This document shows positions 26,045 to 35,819 of a stretch of 64,000 bases of DNA, one piece after another. The notes beneath the pieces were generated by a model. It made no database searches, was not told the DNA's origin, and saw only the letters and a list, made by a program, of their open reading frames with translations. Position numbers and translations under genes: made by a program. Position 1 is the stretch's first letter. Each line of letters opens with the position of its first letter. Origin of the DNA: Candidatus Electryonea clarkiae (lineage in GTDB: Bacteria > Electryoneota > Electryoneia > Electryoneales > Electryoneaceae); contig JAVCCM010000041.1 in the NCBI GenBank assembly GCA_030765455.1, forward strand, positions 62,001 to 126,000, written 5' to 3'.

Positions 26045-28456
26045 TTATATCGAACGGAAACTGACGCCTTCGAGTATCTGCACGTTCTTAATCATCCGGT
26101 CAACCACATTCGAAACTTCATCATCTGTCAATGTACGATCATGTGATCTGAAAACAAGATGATACGTCAGGCTCCTCTGACCCGGTTCAAGCGGTTTACC
26201 TTCATATAAATCAAAAAGAGTAACTGATTCGAGTAAATCACCACCGCTTTCACGAATATTATCTTCGATACTGCCTGATTTTACTCCCTTCTTGACGAGG
26301 AAAGAAACATCACGTTCTGAAACGGGAAATTTTGAAAACATGCGAAATGCAGAGGCTGCGCCATGCATTTTTTCAATTCCTGATTCAAGATCAACCAGCC
26401 GTTCCAGATCAGTTTCAAAGATAAAAACCTTCTTTTCGATGCCAAGGTAATCAGAAATTTCGGTTTTTAAAAGACCGGCGATCAGAACAACGTCTTTATC
26501 ATCATCAAGATACTGGAATCCGTATTCCAGGTTCTGAGGAATATCATAAGAAATGTTAAAAGATTTGTCAAGCGATAGACCGGTAAATAAACAGTTAACA
26601 TCTCCTTTCAAATCAAATAGATCATATTCACTGTTTTTTTTGTCGAAACTTTGCCTGGCTGCAAACCCCGAGACGGCTGCAGCGATATGATTTTCCTGTT
26701 GCTTAGTTTTTGATAACCAACCAATTCCCCCGGTCTGTCCAAGCTCAAAGAGCTTGATACTATCCAAGCCCTGGTGGAGATTTCTCTGCATAACTCGCAG
26801 CAAACCCGGCAGTAAACTTGTTCGGTAAGAATTCATTTCCGGGCTGATAGGCTGTATAATCATGAATGGATCTGCTGAAGAATCGAATGCTTTCTGATCG
26901 GTATCCGAAACCATTGGCGAATTAATAACCTCATGATAACCAAGTGAAACCATCATATCTACTGTAGAATCGGTAAGCTTTTCAAATGGACGATCAGGTA
27001 TATCCAGGTTAATTTTTGATTCTGCAGCAACCGGAATGTTTTTATATCCATTTACCCGCGCTACTTCTTCGACAAGATCAATCTCCCGCTCCAGATCAGG
27101 TCGAAATGTAGGAATCGTGACTTTCAGCAAATCTTTATCTTCGATGGTAGTATTTAGTTGGAGAGATTCCAATGTTTCGCATGACTCCTCAGGGGAAAGA
27201 TCTACTCCCAGTACATGGTTGATTCTTGAGGGTCGAACTTCGACTTCCCATGGATTGATTCGATTTGGATAGGCATCGACTTCACCATTCAATACTTCTC
27301 CGCCGGCAAATGTATTGATTAACATTGCGCATCTTTTCGCTGCAATAGGAGCCATAGAGGGATCGACACCACGCTCAAATCGGCGTGAAGCCTCTGTAAC
27401 AAGCCCTAGCCGTTTCGATGTCTGGCGAATGGTTACAGGATTGAAATATGCAGCTTCGATTAAGATGTCTTTCGTGTCAGCTACGACTTCGCTGTTGGCA
27501 CCACCCATAACTCCTGCGATTGCAATACCTTTAGTTGGGTCTGCAATTAAAAGGTCATTTGAATTTAATTGCCGTTCATGTTCATCCAGGGTAATAAACT
27601 TCTCTTTATCTCCAGCGAGTCTTACCACAATATGACCATCTTGAACCAGGTCGAAATTAAACGCATGTAATGGATGTCCCAGTTCAAGGAGCACGTAGTT
27701 TGTGACATCAACAATATTATTGATGGGTCGCTGACCCAAGGAATATAATCTCGATTTTATCCATATTGGAGAAGGTGCAACGGATACTCCTTCTACCATT
27801 TTTGCTACATATCGCGGTCCTTGTTCAGGAGCGAGAATATCAATTTTTACCCTGTCGGATACAGCTCTCTGGTTTTCTTCAACATTTAGTGCAATCTTCT
27901 GAAGTGGTTGACGGTAATAGGCAGCCAGCTCACGGGCGATACCCAGATGTGACATTCCATCAGCGCGATTTACAGTAATTTCAAAATCAAAAATAGTATC
28001 TTCGGGTTCTATAAGATTCTTCAGTTCAATTCCCGGCACAATTTCTTCAGGAAACTCAAGTACACCTGTGTGGTCATCTGTAATACCAATCTCAGCCTCA
28101 GAGAGAATCATTCCCTGCGATAAGACACCTCGAAAGTCCCTGCTTTCAACGGCAATATCCCCAATCATGGCTCCGGGAAGTGCAACCGGGACAATTATTC
28201 CTTCACGGCAATTCGGCGCACCGCAAACCATTGTCACGATATCGTTTCCTGTATCTACTTTTGTTACTCTCAGACGGTCAGCATTTGGATGTTGTTTTGA
28301 TTCTACGATTCTTCCTGTTACAACACCTTCAACATTTCTTTTGATTTTTGTCATGCTTTCCAAGTCAAAGCATTGGAAAATTATAATATCAGCAATCTCT
28401 TCAGGAGTAGCATCAAAGCTTACAAATTCTTGAAGCCAATTATATGATATCTTCAT
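26045..28456 (-). CDS. pheT: Phenylalanyl-tRNA synthetase beta subunit
   Basis: The 803-residue beta chain of the (alpha-beta)2 enzyme that charges tRNA-Phe. In order: an N-terminal tRNA-binding OB domain (about 40-150, GRIVESKQHPNADRLRVTKVD), the B3/4 editing domain, the B5 domain, a catalytic-like core, and the C-terminal FDX-ACB anticodon-binding domain (KFPVSERDVSFLV to VSFRSI). It overlaps pheS by 4 bp (ATGA), so the subunits are translationally coupled. Confidence 0.97.
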   Translation of the reverse strand: MKISYNWLQEFVSFDATPEEIADIIIFQCFDLESMTKIKRNVEGVVTGRIVESKQHPNADRLRVTKVDTGNDIVTMVCGAPNCREGIIVPVALPGAMIGDIAVESRDFRGVLSQGMILSEAEIGITDDHTGVLEFPEEIVPGIELKNLIEPEDTIFDFEITVNRADGMSHLGIARELAAYYRQPLQKIALNVEENQRAVSDRVKIDILAPEQGPRYVAKMVEGVSVAPSPIWIKSRLYSLGQRPINNIVDVTNYVLLELGHPLHAFNFDLVQDGHIVVRLAGDKEKFITLDEHERQLNSNDLLIADPTKGIAIAGVMGGANSEVVADTKDILIEAAYFNPVTIRQTSKRLGLVTEASRRFERGVDPSMAPIAAKRCAMLINTFAGGEVLNGEVDAYPNRINPWEVEVRPSRINHVLGVDLSPEESCETLESLQLNTTIEDKDLLKVTIPTFRPDLEREIDLVEEVARVNGYKNIPVAAESKINLDIPDRPFEKLTDSTVDMMVSLGYHEVINSPMVSDTDQKAFDSSADPFMIIQPISPEMNSYRTSLLPGLLRVMQRNLHQGLDSIKLFELGQTGGIGWLSKTKQQENHIAAAVSGFAARQSFDKKNSEYDLFDLKGDVNCLFTGLSLDKSFNISYDIPQNLEYGFQYLDDDKDVVLIAGLLKTEISDYLGIEKKVFIFETDLERLVDLESGIEKMHGAASAFRMFSKFPVSERDVSFLVKKGVKSGSIEDNIRESGGDLLESVTLFDLYEGKPLEPGQRSLTYHLVFRSHDRTLTDDEVSNVVDRMIKNVQILEGVSFRSI

Positions 28457-29478
28457 CGGCGGCCTCCAAACTGCATAAGAAAGCGGATATCATTTTCAAA
28501 GAAAAGCCGAATGTCATCAATTCCGTAAAGCAATAAAGCCAACCTTTCAATACCGAGCCCAAATGCCCAACCTGTATAAATTTCAGGGTCTATGTTAACT
28601 ATATTCAAAACATTGGGATCAACCATTCCTGATCCACCCATTTCGATCCATCCGGTTCTTTTGCAGATTCGGCATCCTTTACCGTTGCAGAACGGGCAGC
28701 TTACGTCCACCTCTGCCGATGGTTCAGTAAAAGGAAAGAAATGAGGTCGAAATCTTGTTTTTACTGATTTCCCGAAAATATGCTTGTAAAATTCAAGTAC
28801 TGTTCCCTTCAGGTCACTGAAAGTGACGCCTTTATCGACATACAAACCTTCCAATTGCGAAAAGAAGGGAGAGTGAGTTGCATCGGGTTTATCATTGCGA
28901 AATACTCTTCCGGGAGCAACAATACGGATTGGAGGTTTACGTTCCTGCATTACTCGTATTTGAACCGGACTGGTTTCGGTACGCAAAACACTCCCGTCTT
29001 CAAGGTAAAACGTATCACTTGGATCACGTGATGGATGCCATTCAGGTGTGTTCAATGCATCGAACAAATGCCAGGTATCTTCAACTTCCGGACCACGCTC
29101 AATTGTAAATCCCATTTTTGAGAATATTGATTTTATCTCCCTTTCCATCAGGGTAAGTGGATGCAGCGTTCCCAGAAGCGGTAACCGGGCAGGCAGAGTG
29201 ACGTCAATGTCTGTTGTTCCGCTATCACTGTCAAGTTCCCGGCTGATGGAATCGATTCGTTCCTGGGCATATTGTTTGAATGCATTCAACTCTTGACCGA
29301 ATCGTCCTTTTATTTCGGGAGGGAGACTGCCGATTTGTTTGAAAAGAGAGGCTATTAGACCTTTTCGTCCGATGAACTCAACCCGGAGTTTTTCAAGGTC
29401 ATCCCGGTTAATGGAATCGGATGCGCGTTTCTTGAATTGTTTAAGGTGGTCTGATAATTGTTTCAGGTGATCCTGCAT
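28453..29478 (-). CDS. pheS: Phenylalanyl-tRNA synthetase alpha subunit
   Basis: The 341-residue catalytic alpha chain. An N-terminal coiled-coil arm (about 1-90) precedes the class II core, with motif 2 (RNDKPDATHSPFFSQLEG) and motif 3 (GWAFGLGIERLALLLYGIDDIR). A zinc-type pair of CxxC motifs (CPFCNGKGCRIC) is present in the insertion near 250. GAGG precedes the ATG. Upstream is a 585-bp divergent intergenic region; I see no T-box or attenuator there. Confidence 0.97.
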   Translation of the reverse strand: MQDHLKQLSDHLKQFKKRASDSINRDDLEKLRVEFIGRKGLIASLFKQIGSLPPEIKGRFGQELNAFKQYAQERIDSISRELDSDSGTTDIDVTLPARLPLLGTLHPLTLMEREIKSIFSKMGFTIERGPEVEDTWHLFDALNTPEWHPSRDPSDTFYLEDGSVLRTETSPVQIRVMQERKPPIRIVAPGRVFRNDKPDATHSPFFSQLEGLYVDKGVTFSDLKGTVLEFYKHIFGKSVKTRFRPHFFPFTEPSAEVDVSCPFCNGKGCRICKRTGWIEMGGSGMVDPNVLNIVNIDPEIYTGWAFGLGIERLALLLYGIDDIRLFFENDIRFLMQFGGRR

Positions 29479-30064
29479 AACTGCTGCCTCAAATTAAATA
29501 CTATGGTGAAAATTCAATCATATGATATGTAAAGAAATGTTCAAATCCGGTGTTTGTATCCCGAATTGAGAAAATTCCTGAACTCAATTTTCAAAGATGG
29601 CATATTAGAATTCCATTCAGCAAGAGTTCAAATTATGTTTTGCTCATTTATAACGGCTATATATAAATCAATTTATTAGCGTGTGAAGTTGGTTCCCTGA
29701 AATGTCCTTTATAGATTTTTGCAAGAAACAATGAACCATTAATGAAAAATTGTTTTAGATAACCTGCTCGTTTTATTATGTTAGTTCACCTGATAAATTT
29801 TTCTGGAAGAGTATATTAATATTCTTTGTAAATCCAAATATATACATCTATATTTCATATCTATTTTTTTGCGTGCAAAAACGCAAAGAATAATCCTGTG
29901 TATCCAATATATCCTTGTATCCTGTAATCTTTTGGTTTTGGTTAGTTAGATCGAGTAATAACACGTCCGATAATTTACAATGAGTGTAATTACAGGCGAT
30001 ATATTCATCTCCAGCGTTTAAAAAAAGTTTTACTTATACATTGTCTAAGTCAACTGAGGTTTGC
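29479..30064. other. AT-rich gene-free region with dispersed repeat
   Basis: No coding frame is supported here. It separates the divergent pheST and transporter units and must contain both promoters. Positions 29871-29927 hold a copy of the dispersed CGCAAAG / TCCTGTA repeat, including the 20-base block TATATCCTTGTATCCTGTAA (29908-29927), which is also found at 52180-52199. Confidence 0.7.
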
Positions 30065-31435
30065 ATGCAAGAAAGCAAGAATGATCACGAAGAGACAAAA
30101 AATCCGAATACAGATAATCAGTTCACAACCGGTGGAGAAGAAGAGGAATCTCTGACTTTAAAAGAGAACTTTAGAATTCTATTTGGCGCTTCCAGGGGAT
30201 TCTGGCTGGTGAACATGGTCAACTTTGGCGACGGAATAGCTTATTTCGGAATTCTTCATTTGATGACGCTGTTTATCAGCAGAGACGTTGGTTTCAGTGA
30301 CCATACGACCGGAATAGCAGTTTCTACCTTTACAGGTCTTGTAACGTTATTCATGTTTGGCGGTGGTTTTATCTCGGATTGGCTTGGCGTGAGAAAATCG
30401 TTGACTTTGTGCCTGTTAGGTTTGTTGCTGGGAAGATTGATGTTTACCGCAAGTCCAGTTGCTCCTGGTGTTTTGGCTGGATTTTCTATCTGGTCGGGAC
30501 TAATTATTATGGCGCTTGCGACTGGAATTCTTCAACCTACTTTATATGCTGGAGTCAAGGAATACACCGATCCGCGAACTGCCACCATAGGTTATAGCCT
30601 GCTATATGCTATCATGAACCTTGGCATTGTAGCTGAAGCATTTGTCTCACCTTTTATCAGGCAGACTTATGGAATCACCGGTGTTTACCTGGCACTTATC
30701 GGGATCACTGGATTAATGCTTCTCCTGCATCTCACATTCTTTACAAAAAAGAGGGAAAAACAAGATCGTGTCGTATTTGTTGAGAAGAAAGTAACAGCTG
30801 AACCTGAGAAGTCCAAGAGAATGAAACTCAGCGAACTTCCATTTCTCGATTCACGTTTTATTTTCTTTATCTTTGTCCTTTTACCGGTTCGCACACTATT
30901 CGCCCATCAATTTCTTACCATGCCGGACTATATTACCAGGTGTTTCCCCGAGCATGTCGGGGCGCGCCTTGAGTGGTTCCAGGGTTTGAATCCATTGATC
31001 ATAGTCATATTCGTACCATTGATTGCCGCATTTACCCGCAAAGTAAGCGTGATAAAGATGATGATTATTGGTACAACTGTTTCAGCATTGACTACTTTCA
31101 TTCTCATTCCGGGTCCAAGCCTGACCATGTTGATCGTCTATATAATCATCTTCTCATTTGGCGAGGCGATCTGGTCAAGCCGTTTCCTTGAGTATGTGGC
31201 AAATCTTGCACCGGTAGGCAGAGTAGGAGCATATATGGGATTGGCGGGAATTCCATGGTTCTTTGCCAAATTCACCACTGGATTCTATTCCGGCATAATG
31301 ATTGAAAAATTCATTCCATTTGAAGGTGTTCACGACAGTGGCACTATGTGGCTGGTTTATTCATTCATCGCTTGCATAAGTCCCATCGGATTAATAATTG
31401 GTAAGAAATGGATAGACAAAGGAGTACCGGATTAA
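30065..31435 (+). CDS. MFS transporter, possibly POT-like
   Basis: A 456-residue integral membrane protein with about 12 hydrophobic segments and an acidic cytoplasmic N-terminus. The first-helix motif NFGDGIAYFGILHLM and the loop FISDWLGVRKSLTL (motif A-like) mark the major facilitator superfamily. The start resembles peptide (POT/PTR) transporters, but their ExxER motif is not obvious, so the substrate is unknown. I chose the ATG at 30065 with GAGG upstream over the in-frame TTG at 30041. It converges on the NUDIX gene across a strong hairpin. Confidence 0.88.
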   Translation: MQESKNDHEETKNPNTDNQFTTGGEEEESLTLKENFRILFGASRGFWLVNMVNFGDGIAYFGILHLMTLFISRDVGFSDHTTGIAVSTFTGLVTLFMFGGGFISDWLGVRKSLTLCLLGLLLGRLMFTASPVAPGVLAGFSIWSGLIIMALATGILQPTLYAGVKEYTDPRTATIGYSLLYAIMNLGIVAEAFVSPFIRQTYGITGVYLALIGITGLMLLLHLTFFTKKREKQDRVVFVEKKVTAEPEKSKRMKLSELPFLDSRFIFFIFVLLPVRTLFAHQFLTMPDYITRCFPEHVGARLEWFQGLNPLIIVIFVPLIAAFTRKVSVIKMMIIGTTVSALTTFILIPGPSLTMLIVYIIIFSFGEAIWSSRFLEYVANLAPVGRVGAYMGLAGIPWFFAKFTTGFYSGIMIEKFIPFEGVHDSGTMWLVYSFIACISPIGLIIGKKWIDKGVPD

Positions 31436-31649
31436 GTATAAAGGGTTACAAGTGAACTACTTAACTCCAATGGCTCCAGGAGTGAATATCATTCTTGACT
31501 TATAGGTATAGAATGTGTTAGTATTGCCTAATAAATGATGACGGACGGGCTATCAAGTGTTTCTGATTATTAGAAATTATGGAAGGCTCGATTTTTTAAA
31601 AACAATAAAACAATTCCCCCCCTTCACACAAAAGATTAGTGTGAAAAAT

Positions 31650-31677
31650 TACCCCGCTTCTTTTGGGAAGCGGGGTA
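31650..31677. terminator. Bidirectional rho-independent terminator
   Basis: An 11-bp perfect stem TACCCCGCTTC/GAAGCGGGGTA with a six-base loop. A T-run (TAATTTTTC) follows on the minus strand and an AT-rich tract on the plus strand. It separates the MFS and NUDIX units. Confidence 0.85.
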
Positions 31678-31706
31678 TAATATTTTATACTGTTCAGTTA
31701 AGGTTC

Positions 31707-31754
31707 AGAGTCCACACTTCAGTGTGTTGAGTTTAGAGTCCACACTTCAGTGTG
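31707..31754. repeat. Tandem 20-bp direct repeat with internal hairpin
   Basis: AGAGTCCACACTTCAGTGTG occurs at 31707-31726 and 31735-31754. Each copy contains the palindrome CACAC-TTCA-GTGTG. A related pair CACAC/GTGTG lies at about 31624-31643. It falls between two terminated genes and has no coding content. Confidence 0.85.
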
Positions 31755-31781
31755 AAAAGAAAGCAACCTGAAGGTTGAACT

Positions 31782-32228
31782 CTATACTTTTACATTACAA
31801 TATTCATCAAGAATATCTCGATGATCAAAAGCCATTTTTTCAGGTAGTTTATCAAAATGGAAAACATGGGCTTCTGCGGCATCATCACCAGCAACAATTT
31901 CACCAATTCCATCCGCTGTATAAATAACAGTTATAGTATGAAAACGCGGATCTCTTGCAGGATTTGAACGAACAGTAAATAATTCGAGGTTTTTAAGCTC
32001 CAGACCCGTCTCCTCTCGCATTTCTCTTACTGCCGTAGTTTCCGTGCTTTCATTGTAATTGACAAAACCACCGGGAATCGCCCAGCCATAGGGAGGATTC
32101 TTCCGCTTAATCAATACCACGCCGGATTCGTATCTGATTATCACATCCACAGTGGGGAAAGGATTCAGATATTTTTCCACTTTCGTTCCGCATTTCGGGC
32201 AGAGTAAATGTGTTGGGCTAACTGACAT
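31782..32228 (-). CDS. NUDIX hydrolase with N-terminal zinc ribbon
   Basis: A 148-residue NUDIX hydrolase, which cleaves nucleoside diphosphates linked to another moiety. The NUDIX box runs GGFVNYNESTETTAVREMRE and then ETGLEL (GX5EX7REUXEEXGU). A CPKCGTKVEKY segment near the start is a half zinc ribbon, as in NADH-pyrophosphatase-like members. The in-frame upstream ATGs (32306, 32291) lie inside hslU, so I chose 32228, 35 bp after the hslU stop, although its ribosome site is weak. The substrate is unknown. Confidence 0.85.
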   Translation of the reverse strand: MSVSPTHLLCPKCGTKVEKYLNPFPTVDVIIRYESGVVLIKRKNPPYGWAIPGGFVNYNESTETTAVREMREETGLELKNLELFTVRSNPARDPRFHTITVIYTADGIGEIVAGDDAAEAHVFHFDKLPEKMAFDHRDILDEYCNVKV

Positions 32229-32262
32229 CAATCCGCTGGGTAGTAAATGAATGTTGCCTGAA

Positions 32263-33681
32263 TCATAAAATATACCTTGAGAGATCTTCATCTTCCACGA
32301 AACCATTCAAGCGTTCGTTTACCATCTCTTTTGTCACATGAATATTCTTTATGTTTCGGTTTGGAACTCTGAAGAGATAGTCCTCAAGCAATGAAGTCAT
32401 AACAGTGTGAAGGCGTCTCGCTCCAATATCCTCGGTACGCTCGTTAACTGTGGTGGCAATTGAGGCGATTTCACGTATAGCAGGAATATCGAAGGTAAGT
32501 TCGACTCCTTCCGCGGAGAATAAAGCTATATACTGTTTAATTAAAGCATTGCGAGGTTCTGTCAAAATCTTTATAAAATCACCTCTGCCTAAGGAATCAA
32601 GTTCAACCCGTATTGGGAACCTGCCCTGCAATTCAGGAATCATATCTGATGGCCGCGCTACATGGAATGCTCCGGCAGCGATGAAGAGAATATGATCGGT
32701 ATTTATGGGTCCATATTTTGTCGCGACTCGAGTACCTTCAATAATTGGGAGGATATCTCGCTGAACTCCCTCACGGCTTACATCCGGACCACTGCCGGGT
32801 TCGGAAGCAGCAATTTTGTCGATCTCATCGAAAAAAATGATTCCCATTTCTTCTGAACGATACATTGCCTCGGAAATAATAGCATCCATGTCAAGGAGCC
32901 TATCAACCTCCTCACCAATTAGCAGGTTGCGTGCTTCACCGAGTGAGACTTGTCGTTTCTTATGTTTCTGAGGAAGTATGTTGCCGAACATTTCCTGCAG
33001 GTTCATCCCCATTTCTTCCATCCCGATGGGACCGAAGACCTGCATCATTCCACCCATTTTCTCCTGGATTTCCATTTCGACTTTTGAATCTTCAAACTTG
33101 CCTGCAAGTAATCGCTCACGCATTTTTTCGCGAGTTCGCATAAATCGTTCAAGTTGTTTTTCATCGATTTCAGGAGTTACGTCCTCTTCATCGGATTGCT
33201 CAGAATCTTCGCCTGAGAGGAGTTCTTGTAAATTCCTTTCTGGTTTTTTCCTGACTGGCGGCGGTAATAATAGATCAAGAAGCCGTTCTTCGACTTTTTC
33301 CTTAGCTATCTCTTCCACTTCTGCAGTTCGTTCAGACCGTACCATCGAAACGGCGACCTCAATAAGGTCTCTTACCATACTTTCGACGTCTTTGCCGACA
33401 TAACCAACTTCTGTGAACTTGCTGGCGTCAACTTTAATAAAGGGAGCGCCGGACAACCGGGCAAGCCGACGGGCGATTTCTGTCTTGCCAACACCTGTAG
33501 GACCGATCATCAGTATATTATTAGGGATTATCTCATCGCGAATTGAATCTTCAATTCGTTGACGCCGCCAACGATTTCTTAGAGCGATTGCTACTGATCG
33601 TTTTGCCGCAGTTTGACCAATAATATAATGGTCAAGTTCTTTTACTATCTGACGGGGGGGAAGTTCAAATGGATTAATCAC
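32263..33681 (-). CDS. hslU: HslU ATPase/unfoldase subunit of HslVU protease
   Basis: HslU is the AAA+ ring that unfolds substrates and threads them into HslV. The N-terminus has DHYIIGQTAAKRSVAIALRN, Walker A is IGPTGVGKTEIARRLA, the I-domain is about 110-240 and Walker B is IIFFDEIDKI. The sensor-2 ERTEDIGARRLHTVM motif and the terminal SRYIL tail, which docks into HslV, complete it. The start is GTG, overlapping the hslV stop by 4 bp (GTGA), so the pair is translationally coupled. Confidence 0.97.
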   Translation of the reverse strand: MINPFELPPRQIVKELDHYIIGQTAAKRSVAIALRNRWRRQRIEDSIRDEIIPNNILMIGPTGVGKTEIARRLARLSGAPFIKVDASKFTEVGYVGKDVESMVRDLIEVAVSMVRSERTAEVEEIAKEKVEERLLDLLLPPPVRKKPERNLQELLSGEDSEQSDEEDVTPEIDEKQLERFMRTREKMRERLLAGKFEDSKVEMEIQEKMGGMMQVFGPIGMEEMGMNLQEMFGNILPQKHKKRQVSLGEARNLLIGEEVDRLLDMDAIISEAMYRSEEMGIIFFDEIDKIAASEPGSGPDVSREGVQRDILPIIEGTRVATKYGPINTDHILFIAAGAFHVARPSDMIPELQGRFPIRVELDSLGRGDFIKILTEPRNALIKQYIALFSAEGVELTFDIPAIREIASIATTVNERTEDIGARRLHTVMTSLLEDYLFRVPNRNIKNIHVTKEMVNERLNGFVEDEDLSRYIL

Positions 33682-34241
33682 AGTTCTATTATCCTGATTT
33701 GTTCATTAGTATAGATACATATCTCAGAGGCGATCTTCAAAGATTCACTTACTATGTCACCTGCCGACATTTTCGGGCAGTGACGGATCAAAGCCCTTGC
33801 GGCAGCCGTAGCATAAGGCGCTCCACTGCCCACAGCCAGAACGCCATCATCAGGTTCAATAATGTCTCCGTTACCACCGATTAAAAAGAGATTCTTTTTT
33901 GTTGCTGCAACCAGTAATGCTTCCAGGCGGCGAAGCGCCCTGTCCAGACGCCAATCTTTTGCGAGTTCAACCGCTGCGCGGCGGACGTCTTTAGGGTAAG
34001 CCTTTAATTTATCTTCAAACCTGTCAAAAAGTGTGAGAGCGTCCGCAGCCCCTCCCGCAAAGCCCACAACAACCTTTCCATCGCCAAGTTCCCGTAATTT
34101 GTCAGCGCTGGTTTTAATTACAGTGTCATCAAGTGTTACCTGTCCGTCAGCACCAATAGCGCTTTTTCCTCTATGACGAACCGCTATTACGGTTGTGCTC
34201 CGGATATGCTTTTTTTCATCTAAATGAGATATGAATGCCAT
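33678..34241 (-). CDS. hslV: HslV protease subunit
   Basis: The 187-residue proteasome-like peptidase of HslVU. The catalytic Thr is residue 16, so a 15-residue propeptide (ending HIRS) must be removed before TTVIAVRH; many family members carry such a leader. GADGQVTLDDTVIK and VGFAGGAADALTLFDRFE are typical. The gene heads the hslVU operon. Its ribosome site is weak. Confidence 0.97.
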   Translation of the reverse strand: MAFISHLDEKKHIRSTTVIAVRHRGKSAIGADGQVTLDDTVIKTSADKLRELGDGKVVVGFAGGAADALTLFDRFEDKLKAYPKDVRRAAVELAKDWRLDRALRRLEALLVAATKKNLFLIGGNGDIIEPDDGVLAVGSGAPYATAAARALIRHCPKMSAGDIVSESLKIASEICIYTNEQIRIIEL

Positions 34242-34420
34242 GAGCTACTCAAATTGGTTATCTGTATTTGAATTGGGAATTACAAATTTCGTGTTGAAAG
34301 TTAAAGCAGGATTCCGCTTGTATGTAAAATATCATCAACCTCTCGGGGCATGACAGAATTATGACTATAATCTTATTAATATTCATTTAATAAGGACTAT
34401 TATTCCAGATAATCTAAACT

Positions 34421-34473
34421 AAAAACGGACGCCCGAGGATCATGGTTTTAAAGCCATCCATCCACGGGCGTCC
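34421..34473 (-). terminator. Minus-strand terminator after pit
   Basis: On the minus strand GGACGCCCG (34473-34465) pairs with CGGGCGTCC (34435-34427), with an inner ATGG/CCAT helix, then GTTTTTAG. It ends the pit transcript; the rest of 34242-34543 shows no gene. Confidence 0.75.
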
Positions 34474-34543
34474 CTGGAAGCAATATGAAATTTATGATGT
34501 ATTTTCTTTTGAGTCAAGCTTTTTGTTGTATGGAGTACCTCTG

Positions 34544-35818
34544 TTATAGATGAAATATAAGTTTTAATATCAGGAATATTATTATAGACAGTGCCGCTGC
34601 AACAGGCAGGGTAAGCAGCCATGAGTTTACTATCGAACGTACAACTCTAAGATCAATAGAGTCAATTCCCTGGGCAATTCCCACGCCGAGTACCGCCCCG
34701 ACAAGTGTGTGTGTTGTTGAAACCGGGAGACCTAATCTTGAGCATATAACAACTACACTGGCAGCTGAAAATGCCGCAGTGAATCCGCGTGAAGGAGTAA
34801 GTTTGGTGATATCCGAACCTACAGTACGCATGACTTTATAACCTTGTGTGGCAAGACCAAGTACTATTCCTATTCCACCCATATAGAGTATCCAAAGAGG
34901 AACTCCGACCTTCAGTGCAACGACTCCTTCTCCAACGGTAGCAATCACTGCTGCAACCGGACCTATTGCATTGGCAACATCATTTGCGCCATGAGCGAAT
35001 GCCAGGTATGCAGCAGTAATCATTCCCAGGATTTTGAAGACACTTTCAATGCTTTTGATATTCTGGAAAGATGTTTCTTTTTTATGTCGCAATATGACAG
35101 AAAATAGAATGTAAGTGATGATGCCAATAGCTGCTGCAACAAGAAACGCTTTGTTTGGAGGTAGATTTAAGTTAAGGTTTTTAAGTCCTTTATATATCAC
35201 TGCTAATACAATTATTGATAATGTTAATCCAGCAAAAAGAGGAGCCCAATTGATTAATGCTTTCCTGGTATCCTGTGCGGCAAATATCTTTTTTCGAATC
35301 AATTTAAACAGCAGGTAAGCAACTATTCCTCCTGCTACAGGTGATATTACCCAGGACAATACAATTTGAACTATCTTTACCCAATGAATAGCATTAAGAC
35401 CATAGATTAGAATACCGAAACCTACAACAGCTCCAACAATTGAGTGAGTAGTAGATACGGGCAGCCCTAAAAGAGTCGCAACATGCAGCCAAATAGCGGC
35501 TGCGAGTAGAGCTGATAGCATCCCATACATCAGGAGATGAGGATCGCTTTCAAAAAGCTGGGCGTTAATGATGCCCTTACGGATAGTATCTGTGACATGG
35601 CTTCCGGCGAGCACAGCGCCGGCAAACTCCATAATTCCAGCAATCACTATTGCCTGGCGATAGGTTAGTGTGCTTGAACCGACAGAGGTAGCCATTGCAT
35701 TAGCTACGTCATTGGCTCCGATAGTCCAAGCCATATACGAGCCAAATACGACTGCAAGCAAAGCTGCAATTACCATAGTTGGCTCGGTGGTGCCGAACCA
35801 GTTAGATAATAATTCCAT
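34544..35818 (-). CDS. pit: Inorganic phosphate transporter, Pit family
   Basis: A 424-residue phosphate permease of the inner membrane. The two internal signature repeats are present: GANDVANAMATSVGSSTLTY near residue 33 and GANDVANAIGPVAAV near residue 275. GLPVSTTHSIVGAV and GLPVSTTHTLVGAV are their matching second halves. Around 10-12 helices are expected. The gene starts 1 bp after the DUF47 gene stop, the usual arrangement for Pit with its accessory protein. Confidence 0.95.
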   Translation of the reverse strand: MELLSNWFGTTEPTMVIAALLAVVFGSYMAWTIGANDVANAMATSVGSSTLTYRQAIVIAGIMEFAGAVLAGSHVTDTIRKGIINAQLFESDPHLLMYGMLSALLAAAIWLHVATLLGLPVSTTHSIVGAVVGFGILIYGLNAIHWVKIVQIVLSWVISPVAGGIVAYLLFKLIRKKIFAAQDTRKALINWAPLFAGLTLSIIVLAVIYKGLKNLNLNLPPNKAFLVAAAIGIITYILFSVILRHKKETSFQNIKSIESVFKILGMITAAYLAFAHGANDVANAIGPVAAVIATVGEGVVALKVGVPLWILYMGGIGIVLGLATQGYKVMRTVGSDITKLTPSRGFTAAFSAASVVVICSRLGLPVSTTHTLVGAVLGVGIAQGIDSIDLRVVRSIVNSWLLTLPVAAALSIIIFLILKLIFHL

Positions 35819-35819
35819 A

